The notes: generated from the letters alone by a model not told the origin. 64,000 nt of DNA from an uncultured Emticicia sp. (GCF_937903345.1 NZ_CALCZQ010000032.1:62001-126000), one strand, 5' to 3'. Shown: positions 1 through 9,905, counted from the stretch's first letter. A program made the numbers and translations.

Positions 1-417
1 TAAGTTGGCTATCTGATTTGTTAAATTGAAGATGATTTTGTTTATGGAAATAATGCTTTAAAAATACAGGCAAAATCAAACAGTATTTGTAAAAAGCAAT
101 GTTCAAAATTCTTGGTAGAAAGCCTCCTGCTTAATGTCAAAATCAATCATGCCGTAATTTTATTTTCAATCAACGGTCGTATTGAAAACCCTGCCGGTGC
201 AAATGATGAAGCTGGCACTTTAATAAAAATTTGATTCACTCAAATTTAAACAAAAGTAAGATGTCGATGTTAACTTTTATGCTTTAAATGAATAAATAGC
301 TTGCAAAGCATGCGTCATTCTTCACATTGATTGTTTAATTTTGTAAAAAATAGAGTTCTAATGCTTGCAAGAAACTTCAATTAAGCATTTTACATTAATC
401 ATTATACATTAAAATAA
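1..417. other. Intergenic stretch before lysS
   Basis: No recognisable gene. A start-less open frame of 70 codons runs on the + strand from about 25 to the TGA at 232-234. Its translation matches no family I recognise and it has no ATG, so it may be the decayed end of a gene or chance. The last 40 bases hold a heptamer array, listed separately. Confidence 0.4.
380..414. repeat. Degenerate heptamer array before lysS
   Basis: Five consecutive 7-base units (ATTAAGC, ATTTTAC, ATTAATC, ATTATAC, ATTAAAA) end 3 bases before the lysS start codon. The period is exact and the sequence varies. The same design with other sequences occurs in spacers near 42 kb and 47-49 kb. Confidence 0.6.
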
Positions 418-2145
418 ATGGCACTTAGCGAACAAGAATTATTACGCCGTCAGAAAAGACAAGAGCTCATGGTAATGGGCATCGACCCATATCCTGCTGA
501 TTTATTTGAAGTAAACGTAACAGCTGCCGATATAGAAAAGAACTACGAACGGGCTGCGGACAGCAATAATAAGCTCGATTATAAGAACGTATCGATCGCG
601 GGTCGATTGATGTCCTTTCGTATCATGGGAAGTGCGTCTTTTGCCGAATTACAAGATTCAACTGGACGTATTCAATTATACTTCCGACGTGATGACCTTT
701 GTCCCGACGAAGACAAAACTTTATATAACACAGTTTTCAAGAAACTCCTTGATATTGGTGATATTATTGGTGTAAAAGGATATGTTTTTACCACCCAAAC
801 TGGCGAAACTTCGATTCATGTAACCGAATTTAAGATTCTTAATAAATCGCTTCGTCCGTTACCGATTGTCAAAGAAGTTGATGGCAAAATATACGATGCA
901 TTCTCTGACCCAGAGCAACGCTACCGCCAACGCTACGTCGATTTAATAGTAAATCCGCACATAAAAGAGGTTTTTATCAAGCGTGCAAAAATCATCAGCA
1001 CCATGCGTAGAATGTTTGATGATAAAGGTTGGTTGGAAGTAGAAACGCCAATTTTACAGCCTATTCATGGAGGAGCAGCGGCACGCCCGTTTGCTACACA
1101 CCACAATACGCTCGATATGCCTTTGTATATGCGTATTGCCAACGAACTTTACCTCAAACGCCTTATTGTGGGTGGTTTTGAAGGTGTTTATGAGTTCGGA
1201 AAAATGTTCCGCAATGAAGGAATGGACCGTACACACAACCCAGAATTTACTTCGCTCGAATTCTATGTAGCCTACAAAGACTACGAATGGATGATGGGAA
1301 TTACGGAAGAAATATTTGAGAAAGTAGCAATGGCCGTTCATGGCTCAACGACTTTCAAATTGGGTGAAAACGAATTGAGTTTTGCAGGCCCATTTACTCG
1401 TTTGAGTATTTTGGAAGCCATCGAAAAATATACAGGCGTAAACTTGGGCGAACTAAGCGAAGAAGAAACTCGTTCCTATTGCCGCCAATGGGGAATGGAA
1501 ATTGATGACACTATGGGCAAAGCCAAATTGATTGATGAGATTTTTGGCGAAAAAGTAGAAGCAAATCTTATTCAACCAACTTTCATTATTGACTATCCAG
1601 TTGAAATGTCACCATTGACGAAAAAACATCGTTCGAAACCAGGTTTGGTTGAGCGTTTTGAGTTGTTTGTGAATGGAAAAGAGGTGGCCAATGCCTACTC
1701 TGAGTTAAATGATCCAATTGACCAACGTGAACGTTTTGAAGAGCAAGCGAGACTCGCTGAGCGTGGCGACGACGAAGCAATGGCAATGGATGAAGATTTT
1801 ATTCGGTCGCTCGAATACGGAATGCCCCCAACCGCAGGAATCGGTATCGGTATCGACCGCCTTACGATGATGTTGACTGATAATGTTAGTATTCAAGAAG
1901 TACTTTTCTTCCCGCAAATGCGACCAGAAAAGAAACAAGAACTTTCGCAAGAAGCCGATTATGAAGCCATTGGTATTCCAGCAGTTTGGGTGCCAGCTAT
2001 ACAAAAAATGGGCTTTGTGATGGTTTCGCAACTCAAAGAAGCCAACGCCAATAAAATCTTCAATGATTTGGGTGGAATGAGAAAGAAACTCAAAATCGAC
2101 GAAAAAATGCCGAGTAAGGAAGAAGTGGAAAAATGGGTTTCGTAG
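418..2145 (+). CDS. lysS: Lysine--tRNA ligase, class II
   Basis: Charges tRNA(Lys) with lysine in the cytoplasm. The 575 residues show the class II LysRS layout: an N-terminal OB-fold anticodon-binding domain (about 55-165), then the catalytic core with motif 2 around residues 263-283 (FRNEG followed by HNPEFT) and motif 3 around 474-486 (GIGIGIDRL). About 65 residues follow motif 3 beyond the usual end of the E. coli enzyme; a C-terminal tail of this kind is, as I recall, common in Bacteroidota LysRS. The ATG at 418 directly follows an AT-rich heptamer array with no clear Shine-Dalgarno, which is normal for the phylum. It is a stand-alone gene, and a palindromic element 14 bases after the stop may form its 3' end. 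Confidence 0.97.
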   Translation: MALSEQELLRRQKRQELMVMGIDPYPADLFEVNVTAADIEKNYERAADSNNKLDYKNVSIAGRLMSFRIMGSASFAELQDSTGRIQLYFRRDDLCPDEDKTLYNTVFKKLLDIGDIIGVKGYVFTTQTGETSIHVTEFKILNKSLRPLPIVKEVDGKIYDAFSDPEQRYRQRYVDLIVNPHIKEVFIKRAKIISTMRRMFDDKGWLEVETPILQPIHGGAAARPFATHHNTLDMPLYMRIANELYLKRLIVGGFEGVYEFGKMFRNEGMDRTHNPEFTSLEFYVAYKDYEWMMGITEEIFEKVAMAVHGSTTFKLGENELSFAGPFTRLSILEAIEKYTGVNLGELSEEETRSYCRQWGMEIDDTMGKAKLIDEIFGEKVEANLIQPTFIIDYPVEMSPLTKKHRSKPGLVERFELFVNGKEVANAYSELNDPIDQRERFEEQARLAERGDDEAMAMDEDFIRSLEYGMPPTAGIGIGIDRLTMMLTDNVSIQEVLFFPQMRPEKKQELSQEADYEAIGIPAVWVPAIQKMGFVMVSQLKEANANKIFNDLGGMRKKLKIDEKMPSKEEVEKWVS

Positions 2146-2158
2146 AAAAAAATCATAG

Positions 2159-2179
2159 GAACGTCTAATTTGGATGTTC
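2159..2179. repeat. 21-bp palindromic repeat, copy 1
   Basis: This copy starts 14 bases after the lysS stop. The consensus across copies is GAACGTCCAA-T-TTGGACGTTC, a 10-bp inverted repeat around one central base. This copy departs from consensus at two positions (GTCT and GATG). Its place suggests a role as an mRNA 3' hairpin, which is an inference. Confidence 0.6.
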
Positions 2180-2825
2180 GAACGAAAAAGGTATTGAAAT
2201 CCTCAAATTGTATGTTTCGAGGAAAATATCATTTTATCAAACATATTGGGCATAAAACCATCAAACCGTACCGTTTACAAAATAAATAGTACGAGTCAGA
2301 AAATTCTTATTTTCTGACAATTTGCACAAAAAATCGAATCAATTGTGTTTGGAAATTTGAGTTATAAGATTCGGAATACGTTTTAATGAAAACTCCAAAA
2401 TGAATAAAAATTGCAGCTTTTATTGAAAATATCCCCAAGTTTTATTTAAATGACCAATTAATCTAATGGTACGTGATGCCAATCATCTTCACCTTATCAT
2501 TCATTTAGGAGTAGAAAATTTAAGAAATGTTTTTTCTACTCCTACTTTAAAAATACCTAAAGAGTTCAAAGCAGCTCCAAGTCATTAAATTTCAGTCATA
2601 ATTTGGACAATTATAAAAAAACTTTAACAATGTTATGCCAAACTGAGAATCATGAGTTTTAATGGCACTCAAGAAGATTTCACGGCCCTGTGATTAGAAA
2701 TGAAAAATCTTTCTTTTTATTCATTCAATGCATAAAAAATAATCCTAAAAGTTGGGGAGAAGATTTTTTTTAATAAAATCAATGAAGAAGGATCTTCGAA
2801 AAGATACTACGCATCTGACTCGTAG

Positions 2826-2971
2826 GAACGTTCAATCTGGACGTTCGATAAAAATTTAGTAGGAATGTTCAATTCGGACATTATTTATAAGAAATGATTT
2901 TAATTTGAACTTCTAATTTGGACTTTCTTTTTAGTACATGATTTTAATGTGAATATCCAATTTGGACTTTC
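2826..2971. repeat. Cluster of four 21-bp palindromic repeats
   Basis: Copies lie at 2826-2846, 2863-2883, 2907-2927 and 2951-2971. Spacing between starts is 37, 44 and 44 bases. The last units share spacer sequence (ATGATTTTAAT before the palindrome), so this is a degenerate tandem array of about 44-bp units. The arms vary, but the core AAT(T/C)(T/C)GGAC is kept. Confidence 0.65.
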
Positions 2972-3125
2972 CTTCGATTTGCATAAAACCATTAATCAAA
3001 CCCCACTCATATTCGTCTAGCTTTCAGCGACTTAACAAATATTTTACAATATCATTTGCCAAAAATCTAAAAACTTTTAAGTATCTTGCCTTACAAATAT
3101 GTAACCGCTAATTTCTAAATGTTTT

Positions 3126-3635
3126 ATGAGCAGGAAAGTGTTAGTTTTAAATGCCGATTATAGTGCATTAAGTATTTGTACAGTGCCAAAGGCTTTTTTA
3201 TTGGTTTATCTTGATAAGGCTGAGTTAGTCGTTGACTCTCCCAAAGGAATGCTTCGCACCATCGACAAGACATATCCGCTTCCTTCAGTTATAAGGCTTC
3301 ATCATTACGTCAGTTTGCCATTCAAAGGTGTGATGCTCAGTAGGCAAAATGTATTTAGGCGAGACGGAAATAAGTGCATATATTGTGGAAGCCATGACGA
3401 CCTCACCCTCGACCACGTTTTACCAAAATCAAAAGGCGGAAAAACAAACTGGGATAACCTAGTCACTGCCTGCCGCCGTTGCAATTCTCGCAAAGGCGAC
3501 CTGACCCCCGAAGAAATCGGATTCTCCCTCCCCAAAAAACCTTACAAACCTTCTTTTATTATGTTTCTACGAGATTTCGCAGGCTCCATCGAAGAGAACT
3601 GGCTGCCTTTCTTGGGAACAAAAGAGCGTGCGTAA
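3126..3635 (+). CDS. HNH endonuclease family protein
   Basis: A small cytoplasmic protein of 169 residues with a C-terminal HNH nuclease fold. Two zinc knuckles are visible, Cys84-x2-Cys87 and Cys116-x2-Cys119. Between them is the LDH motif with His97 as the expected catalytic general base, then the Asn of the WDNL segment (HNH: H...N...C/H). Residues 1-75 form a beta-rich N-terminal part typical of this widespread Bacteroidota single-gene family. In free-standing form its role is not established; it is more often treated as a housekeeping-type HNH protein than a restriction enzyme, and no methylase or phage gene is nearby. The start is ATG at 3126. Substrate unknown. Confidence 0.85.
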   Translation: MSRKVLVLNADYSALSICTVPKAFLLVYLDKAELVVDSPKGMLRTIDKTYPLPSVIRLHHYVSLPFKGVMLSRQNVFRRDGNKCIYCGSHDDLTLDHVLPKSKGGKTNWDNLVTACRRCNSRKGDLTPEEIGFSLPKKPYKPSFIMFLRDFAGSIEENWLPFLGTKERA

Positions 3636-3800
3636 ATTTTTTATTTAATTATAAATCATTGATAATCAAACCTATAAGTCTTGAAAGGCCTTATGGGCTT
3701 TTGCTTTTAAATATTAAATTAGTGTAAATACCGCTTTTCCATAAAAACAACTTACTTTTGGCAATTGCAGGTCTATTTTATCCCACATAATCAATTCCCC

Positions 3801-6293
3801 ATGTCAACTAATACTTTCGACATCAATGGACTTTCTCAAGAAGAGGTTTTAGCAGCAAGAGAAAAATTTGGTAGTAATAGTCTCGACTATAAAAAAGAAA
3901 ATGGTTTTCTGGAAGCCGCAAAAAGTCTCGTAAAAGAGCCAATGGTGATTTTGCTGCTTGTTGCTTCGGTTATTTATTTTATCAGTGGCGATATTGGCGA
4001 TGGTATTTTTTTAGCAGCGGCCATTGTATTGGTGGCTACTATTTCGCTCTATCAGGATTCTCGCAGCCGCAATGCCCTCGAAAAACTCAAAAACTTTACT
4101 CAACCTACATGTAAAGTTATTCGTGATGGAGAAATTATCGAAATTTCGAGCGAAGAGTTAGTACTTGGCGATAGTTTGATGGTAGAAGAGGGAACATCAA
4201 TTTCTGCCGATGGTATTATTATTCGCTCAAATGATTTTTCGGTCAATGAATCGATTCTTACTGGTGAATCGCTTTCGGTCGAGAAAGACTCTAGCAAGGA
4301 AGATAACCTTATTTTTAGAGGAACGAGCGTAGCCAGTGGTTTGGCAATTGCCACCATTACGGCCATCGGCAATGAAACTAAATTGGGTAAAATCGGTAAA
4401 AGTCTCGAAAGCATCGAAGAAGAAAAAACGCCTTTAGAGTTACAGATAAGTAGTTTTGTTAAGAAAATGGTCATTGTTGGGGCGATTGTTTTCTTGGTTG
4501 TGTGGGGAATTAATTACTTCAAATCACACGATGTTTTGGATAGTTTGCTCAAAGCTCTTACGCTTGCGATGAGTATTCTGCCCGAAGAAATTCCAGTGGC
4601 TTTTACGACTTTTATGGCATTGGGAGCGTGGCGATTAATGAAAATGGGAATCGTGGTAAAACAAATGAAGACCGTAGAAACGCTGGGAAGTGCGACTGTT
4701 ATTTGTACCGACAAAACAGGGACAATTACCGAAAATATAATGTCGTTGGCAAAGGTTTTTGTGCTGGGTTCGGATAAAATTTCTGAGCCAGAAAGTACTT
4801 TAACTGATGCCGAGAAAAACCTGATAGAAATAGCCATGTGGGCAAGTGAACCAATTCCTTTCGACCCGATGGAAATTGCTTTGCACGCCGCTTACGCAAA
4901 AATAATTACGCAAGACGAACGCCCAAATTTTGAATTGATTCATGAGTATCCGTTGGGAGGGAAACCACCCATGATGACGCACATTTTTGTAAATAAAGCA
5001 GGAAAACGCTTTATTGCGGCCAAAGGAGCAGCCGAGGCTATTATGAATGTGAGCGTTTTGAGCGAAGCAGAAAAGCAAAAAATTAATGAAGTAATTGACA
5101 CTTTAGCCAAAGAAGGTTACAGGATTTTAGGAGTGGGAGAGGCTCAACTTCATGGACATAATTTCCCAATAACTCAACAAGAATTTAAGTTTAGTTTCAA
5201 AGGTTTAGTGGCTTTTTATGACCCACCAAAAAAGAATATAGAGGCGGTTTTGAATAGTTTTTATAAGGCAGGAATTGACGTAAAAATAATCACGGGCGAC
5301 AATGCCGCCACAACTACGGCCATTGCGAAGCAAATTGGTTTTAAAGGTCACGAACGTAGCCTCACAGGCGACGAATTGATGCAATTGTCAGAAACTGAAT
5401 TGAGGAAAAGAGTAAAAGATACCAATCTTTTTACTCGAATGTTTCCCGAAGCAAAACTACGTATCATTAATGCACTAAAAGCTCAAAATGAAATTGTAGC
5501 TATGACTGGCGATGGCGTAAACGATGGCCCAGCTCTCAAAGCGGCACATATTGGCATTGCGATGGGCAAAAAAGGTACAGAAATTGCCAAACAAGCCGCT
5601 TCATTGATTTTGGTAGAAGACGATTTATCGAAAATGGTGGATGCCATTGCAATGGGAAGAAGGATTTATACCAACCTCAAAAAAGCCATTCAGTATATTA
5701 TTTCGATTCATATTCCGATAGTTTTGACGGTCTTTATTCCGTTGGTTTTGGGTTGGTTGTATCCAAATATCTTTTCGCCCGTTCATATTATCTTTTTGGA
5801 GTTGATAATGGGGCCAACTTGCTCAATTATCTACGAAAATGAGCCAATGGAAAAAAACACAATGAGCCAGCAACCACGCCCAGCGAGCAATACTTTTTTT
5901 AGTTGGAAAGAACTGACTATCAGTATTATACAAGGTTTAATGATTACGGTTGGAACTTTGGCGGTTTACCAATACAGTGTATATGAAGCCTATAATGAAT
6001 CGCGTACTCGTACGTTGGTTTTTGCTACGCTTATCATTGCCAATATTTTCTTGACTTTGGTCAATCGCTCGTTTTATTATTCAATTTTCACGACTTTGAT
6101 GTACAAAAACAAGCTCGTGTTATTGATAATCTCCATTACTTTGGTTTTGCTGGGCTTGCTAATTTTCGTACCACCATTGGCTAATTTCTTTGGTTTTGCA
6201 CCAATAAACATTGCCCAATTTGGCATTTGCACCGCCATCGGCTTTATTTCAGTGATTTGGTTTGAGGTGGTGAAATGGTGGAAGAGGAGGTGA
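3801..6293 (+). CDS. Cation-translocating P-type ATPase
   Basis: An ATP-driven ion pump of the inner membrane. I start it at the ATG at 3801 (830 residues); the open frame extends 12 codons upstream to a TTG. The N-terminal cation-ATPase domain leads into two membrane helices. The actuator loop TGES is at residues 154-157, PEEIP in M4 at about 261, and the phosphorylated Asp304 in DKTGT. GDGVND is at about 570, followed by the C-terminal membrane helices. There is no N-terminal heavy-metal domain and no CPC motif, so it is not a copper or zinc P1B pump. PEEIP resembles the PEGLP/PEEFP of P2-type pumps, so calcium or a similar cation is likely. Ion specificity is inferred. Confidence 0.92.
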   Translation: MSTNTFDINGLSQEEVLAAREKFGSNSLDYKKENGFLEAAKSLVKEPMVILLLVASVIYFISGDIGDGIFLAAAIVLVATISLYQDSRSRNALEKLKNFTQPTCKVIRDGEIIEISSEELVLGDSLMVEEGTSISADGIIIRSNDFSVNESILTGESLSVEKDSSKEDNLIFRGTSVASGLAIATITAIGNETKLGKIGKSLESIEEEKTPLELQISSFVKKMVIVGAIVFLVVWGINYFKSHDVLDSLLKALTLAMSILPEEIPVAFTTFMALGAWRLMKMGIVVKQMKTVETLGSATVICTDKTGTITENIMSLAKVFVLGSDKISEPESTLTDAEKNLIEIAMWASEPIPFDPMEIALHAAYAKIITQDERPNFELIHEYPLGGKPPMMTHIFVNKAGKRFIAAKGAAEAIMNVSVLSEAEKQKINEVIDTLAKEGYRILGVGEAQLHGHNFPITQQEFKFSFKGLVAFYDPPKKNIEAVLNSFYKAGIDVKIITGDNAATTTAIAKQIGFKGHERSLTGDELMQLSETELRKRVKDTNLFTRMFPEAKLRIINALKAQNEIVAMTGDGVNDGPALKAAHIGIAMGKKGTEIAKQAASLILVEDDLSKMVDAIAMGRRIYTNLKKAIQYIISIHIPIVLTVFIPLVLGWLYPNIFSPVHIIFLELIMGPTCSIIYENEPMEKNTMSQQPRPASNTFFSWKELTISIIQGLMITVGTLAVYQYSVYEAYNESRTRTLVFATLIIANIFLTLVNRSFYYSIFTTLMYKNKLVLLIISITLVLLGLLIFVPPLANFFGFAPINIAQFGICTAIGFISVIWFEVVKWWKRR

Positions 6294-6300
6294 AAGTGAT

Positions 6301-6336
6301 TTTATTGCGGAGAGTTATTTTCCTCTCCGCAATAAA
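6301..6336. terminator. Bidirectional intrinsic terminator
   Basis: A perfect 14-bp inverted repeat (6301-6314 with 6323-6336) with an 8-base loop lies between the converging ATPase and XRE genes. The arms begin TTT and end AAA, so either strand can give a U-rich tail. Confidence 0.85.
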
Positions 6337-6340
6337 ATTT

Positions 6341-6727
6341 TCAAACTGCCAGTTTCTTCCTACTCATAAATTTCGTAAGGGCTTTTTGCACTTCGTTGGC
6401 AATGAATTCTTTCAATTCTTGCTGCTCTTTTTCAATATGTTCTTCTGGCGGAAAGCTTGTCAATAGTTGAATTCTTAGTACCCTTTCCATTTGCCATAGC
6501 GTTTCGGTCGTGAAATTGTGCGTACCGCTCAACCAGCGAGTTACTTCCGAAGGTTTTTTGCCCATCATAAAAGCAAACTCTTGGTTGGTCAGCCCTCGTG
6601 ACCACAACGCTTCGGCAATTTTTACGGCAAGCCCCATACGGCGGTCATTTTGCTCGCTCAATTCCTTCGGAATTCGTTCTGCAATTCTTTTTATGATGGG
6701 ACTGTCATATTGTCTTGGCTTATTCAT
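6341..6727 (-). CDS. XRE-family helix-turn-helix regulator
   Basis: A DNA-binding protein of 128 residues starting from the ATG at 6727; a TTG three codons upstream is possible. Residues of about 35-75 form a Cro/CI-type helix-turn-helix (EALWSRGLTNQEFAFMMGKK followed by EVTRWLSGTHNFT). The C-terminal half is charged and helical (EEHIEKEQQELKEF). Proteins of this shape are often HigA-like antitoxins or autoregulators, but no toxin gene adjoins: the BNR protein gene is upstream and the ATPase converges from the other side. It lies 25 bases after the BNR gene on the same strand and may be co-transcribed with it. The target is unknown. Confidence 0.8.
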   Translation of the reverse strand: MNKPRQYDSPIIKRIAERIPKELSEQNDRRMGLAVKIAEALWSRGLTNQEFAFMMGKKPSEVTRWLSGTHNFTTETLWQMERVLRIQLLTSFPPEEHIEKEQQELKEFIANEVQKALTKFMSRKKLAV

Positions 6728-6752
6728 TTGTGTCAATTATAAAGTTTTTATT

Positions 6753-9700
6753 TTACTTCTCAGGCACAATCAATGCAGGAATTGCCTTTTGTTTATACAT
6801 TTCGTTGAATTTGGCTACTTCTACGTTAATGAGTTTATCTAAGGTTGCTTTGTGCGTTTCCCATTCTTTTGTTAGGTCGTTTAGGCGAGTAGTTGCTCCA
6901 GCAGTTGGGCGTGGGTCGTGTACGTCCACACGATTTTTTAGGTCGAGCAATTCGGCATTGAGGCGATTATAGAAATTAATCACATCTTGAAAAGTCTCCT
7001 GTTTTGGCGTAATCAGGTTTTCTTCCCAAGTGGTTATTTTTTTCAAAATGGCCTTTCCTGTGTCTACCAACGCAAGCATTTCTTTGTTATCTTTCAACAA
7101 TGCTGTGATATTTTCAATCTGACTTTTCACTTTTCTCATTCTATTGACCGAGTTATGAATGTCTTTTGTTTGGACTTCAATTTTAGCAAGCATGGCTTGT
7201 TGGGCATCAAAGTCGGCTTTGGTAGCTTTCAAACGTGGGTCGGCAATGATGCTGGCTTCTGTCGTTGACGTGTCTTTTTCGGCAATGAGTCTTACTTTGT
7301 AGGTATTTGGAGCAACCAACGAGCCACGGTAATCGCCATTGACAAAAACTTTACTAATGCCCGCTATGCCTTCTCGACGCATATCCCACGCAAAACGATT
7401 AATGCCTTTTTTGCTTGGAATTACTGCTTTTTCGGCTGGCCCACCTTCGTAGCGTTGAAAAGTTAAATCCTTTTTATTGTCGTAAGTTCTAATGACATCG
7501 CCTTGATTATCAAGTATTTGTAGGCTAACATTTGAGGTATCCATATCTTTTGGCAAGAAATAATCAATTATTACACCATTCATTGGGTTTTGACCAATTC
7601 CCGGAACTGGTTCGGGTGGCGTTTGAGTATCAAACTTTACGGTGGCTTTTGGCTTATAAACTTTAGCTTTAGTTTCGGTCAAAAGGTTTTCAGATTGCTG
7701 TAAAACCGCCAAATCGTCTAAAATCCAAAAAGCACGTCCAGCCGTAGAAGCCACCAAATCATTGTCGTGGATGATTAGGTCGGTGATTGGCACAACTGGT
7801 AAATTTAGTTGCAATTTCTGCCAATTTTCGCCTTGATTATACGAAATATAAAAGCCCAATTCGGTGCCACAATATAACAAACCTTTATGTTTTGGGTCTT
7901 CTCTCACCACTTTTGCAAAGCTCTCCGCTTCAATGCCTTGCGTAATTTTCTTCCAAGTTTTACCATAATCTTTGGTTACGTAAATCAAAGGCGTAAAATC
8001 ATTGAAACGATATTTAGTAGCTACAATATAGGCCGTTGCTGGGTCATGTGGAGATACTTCGATGCTGTGAATCAAACACTCGTCCAAGTCTTTTGGCGTA
8101 ATATTTTGCCAGTTTCTGCCATCGTCTTGGGTCAAATGCACCAATCCGCAATCGCTGCCTGTATATAAAACACCCTCTTTATGAGGTGAAACCGCAATAT
8201 AAGCCAAAGTATTATACACTTCGCCACCCGCACCCTCGTTCGTGAAGGGGCCGCCACCGTCTTCTTGTTTGGCTTTATCGTTTCGGGTTAAATCTCCACT
8301 AATTACCTGCCAATTTTGGCCATTATCGCTACTTTTTAAAACTACATTTCCACCATGATAAATTGTGCCGTTTTTGAAAGGCGAAGCCATTATTGGAGCA
8401 TTCCAATTAAATCGATATTTTTGAAGTTTGGGCGTTACAGCCAAACCAATGTTCGGATATGCCATTACATCTTTGGCAATGCCTGTTTTGGTGTCAAAAA
8501 TTTCAATATTTCCTTGATAGCAACCACCGTAAATTACTTGCGGGTCGTTGGGATTATCGAAAGCAATGTAGGCCGACTCGCAGCCTGGGCCTGTAAACCA
8601 ATCTTGGCGTTCGATGCCTGCTCCGTTGGTGCGAGAAACCGTTCCAAGCGAACTATTATCTTGCTGCCCGCCATAAACGTAATAAGGGAAACGGTTGTCT
8701 GTAATTACTCGGTAAAACTGTGCAGTTGGTTGGTTATTTTGGCTGCTCCAACTCACTCCGCCGTTGAACGAAATATTTGCTCCGCCATCGTTGGCGTTTA
8801 TCATTGTCTGGTTATTGCTTGGGTTTATCCAAAGGTCATGATTATCGCCGTGAGGCACTCGCACAGGAGTAAAACTGCGTCCGCCATCACTCGATTTCAG
8901 GAATGGAGCATTCATAATATACACCAAATCGGCATTGAGTGGGTCGGCAAAAATTTCGATATAATACCAAGCACGGGTTATCGTAATTCTTTGCTTCGAT
9001 GATTGTGTCCAGGTTTTTCCTGCATCATCACTTCTATAAACGCCCGCTTTATCGCCTTCGGCTTCGATATTGGCATAAACTCGATTAGGATTTGCTCTCG
9101 ACACCGAAACTGCTGCTTTTCCAATGTTTTTTGGTAAACCTTCTATCATTTTTGTCCAAGTATCGCCACCGTCAACCGATTTGTATAAAGCACAACCTGC
9201 TCCACCACTCTCAACTTTCCAAGGGTAGCGGCGGTGTTGCCACATAGAAGCATATAAAATTCTTGGATTCGTCATGTCCATACTCAAATCTGCACAGCCA
9301 GTATTGGCATCAACATAAAATATTTTTTGCCAAGTTTTGCCACCATCAGTTGTGCGATAAATTCCTCGGTCTTCGTTGGGTCCATGCAAAGCTCCTTGGG
9401 CAGCTACATAAACAATATCAGAATTAGTAGGGTGAATTCTAACAGCCGCAATATGCTTGGTTTTTTCGAGTCCAACATTTTTCCAAGTTTTTCCTGCATC
9501 GGTCGATTTATAGATGCCATCACCGTGCGAGGTCATCATTCCACGTACTGGATGCTCGCCCATTCCAACGTACAGTATGTTTGGATCAGACTCTGCAACG
9601 GTGATTACCCCGACCGAACCAGTTTTAAGTTGACCATCTGAAATGTTTTTCCACGAAATTCCTGCATCTTCTGTTTTCCAGATTCCACCGCCCGTCGAAC

Positions 9701-9905
9701 CAAAATAATAAGTCATTGGGTTTTGTTTCACGCCTGTAGCCGTTACGCTTCTTCCACCACGAAATGGACCAATATTTCGCCATTTCAATCCATTATATAG
9801 GTCTGGGTTGAAAGTGTTTGTGGTAGTTTGAATACTTGCTTTTTGAGCAAATGATATACTAAAAAAACAGAAAATAGTTAAAATTAGAGATAAACTTTTC
9901 TTCAT
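6753..9905 (-). CDS. Secreted BNR/VPS10-type repeat protein
   Basis: A large exported protein of 1050 residues. Residues 1-20 are a Sec signal peptide ending FAQ. At least ten Asp-box (BNR) motifs of the form S/T-x-D-x-G-x-T-W follow over about residues 80-710, as expected for one or two sortilin/VPS10-like beta propellers. The last 300 residues carry a beta-sandwich-like segment and a coiled-coil-like helical tail (KIEVQTKDIHNSVNRMRKVK). Databases often name relatives glycosyl hydrolase, but no catalytic residues are evident here. Binding or degradation of an extracellular polymer is only a guess. No T9SS tail is visible. The XRE gene follows closely. Confidence 0.88.
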   Translation of the reverse strand: MKKSLSLILTIFCFFSISFAQKASIQTTTNTFNPDLYNGLKWRNIGPFRGGRSVTATGVKQNPMTYYFGSTGGGIWKTEDAGISWKNISDGQLKTGSVGVITVAESDPNILYVGMGEHPVRGMMTSHGDGIYKSTDAGKTWKNVGLEKTKHIAAVRIHPTNSDIVYVAAQGALHGPNEDRGIYRTTDGGKTWQKIFYVDANTGCADLSMDMTNPRILYASMWQHRRYPWKVESGGAGCALYKSVDGGDTWTKMIEGLPKNIGKAAVSVSRANPNRVYANIEAEGDKAGVYRSDDAGKTWTQSSKQRITITRAWYYIEIFADPLNADLVYIMNAPFLKSSDGGRSFTPVRVPHGDNHDLWINPSNNQTMINANDGGANISFNGGVSWSSQNNQPTAQFYRVITDNRFPYYVYGGQQDNSSLGTVSRTNGAGIERQDWFTGPGCESAYIAFDNPNDPQVIYGGCYQGNIEIFDTKTGIAKDVMAYPNIGLAVTPKLQKYRFNWNAPIMASPFKNGTIYHGGNVVLKSSDNGQNWQVISGDLTRNDKAKQEDGGGPFTNEGAGGEVYNTLAYIAVSPHKEGVLYTGSDCGLVHLTQDDGRNWQNITPKDLDECLIHSIEVSPHDPATAYIVATKYRFNDFTPLIYVTKDYGKTWKKITQGIEAESFAKVVREDPKHKGLLYCGTELGFYISYNQGENWQKLQLNLPVVPITDLIIHDNDLVASTAGRAFWILDDLAVLQQSENLLTETKAKVYKPKATVKFDTQTPPEPVPGIGQNPMNGVIIDYFLPKDMDTSNVSLQILDNQGDVIRTYDNKKDLTFQRYEGGPAEKAVIPSKKGINRFAWDMRREGIAGISKVFVNGDYRGSLVAPNTYKVRLIAEKDTSTTEASIIADPRLKATKADFDAQQAMLAKIEVQTKDIHNSVNRMRKVKSQIENITALLKDNKEMLALVDTGKAILKKITTWEENLITPKQETFQDVINFYNRLNAELLDLKNRVDVHDPRPTAGATTRLNDLTKEWETHKATLDKLINVEVAKFNEMYKQKAIPALIVPEK

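Larger units (their letters stand above)
2146..3125. other. Long spacer with palindromic repeats, no gene seen
   Basis: About 980 bases without a convincing ORF. It contains five copies of a 21-bp palindromic repeat, listed separately. It also has a 12-bp inverted repeat at 2507-2518/2532-2543 (arms aggagtagaaaa and ttttctactcct) that could form a hairpin. The rest is AT-rich and looks like decayed sequence. Confidence 0.6.

Noticed and set aside
25..234. Start-less 70-codon open frame at the window edge
   Set aside because: No start codon, no recognisable family and an upstream in-frame stop; insufficient to call a gene.
1054..1341. Minus-strand open frame inside lysS and similar overlapping frames in other genes
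   Set aside because: Shadows of real genes in other frames, without family features.
2826..2971. Possible CRISPR array from regularly spaced palindromic repeats
   Set aside because: Repeats are degenerate, the spacers resemble each other, units are too few, and no cas gene is in the window.
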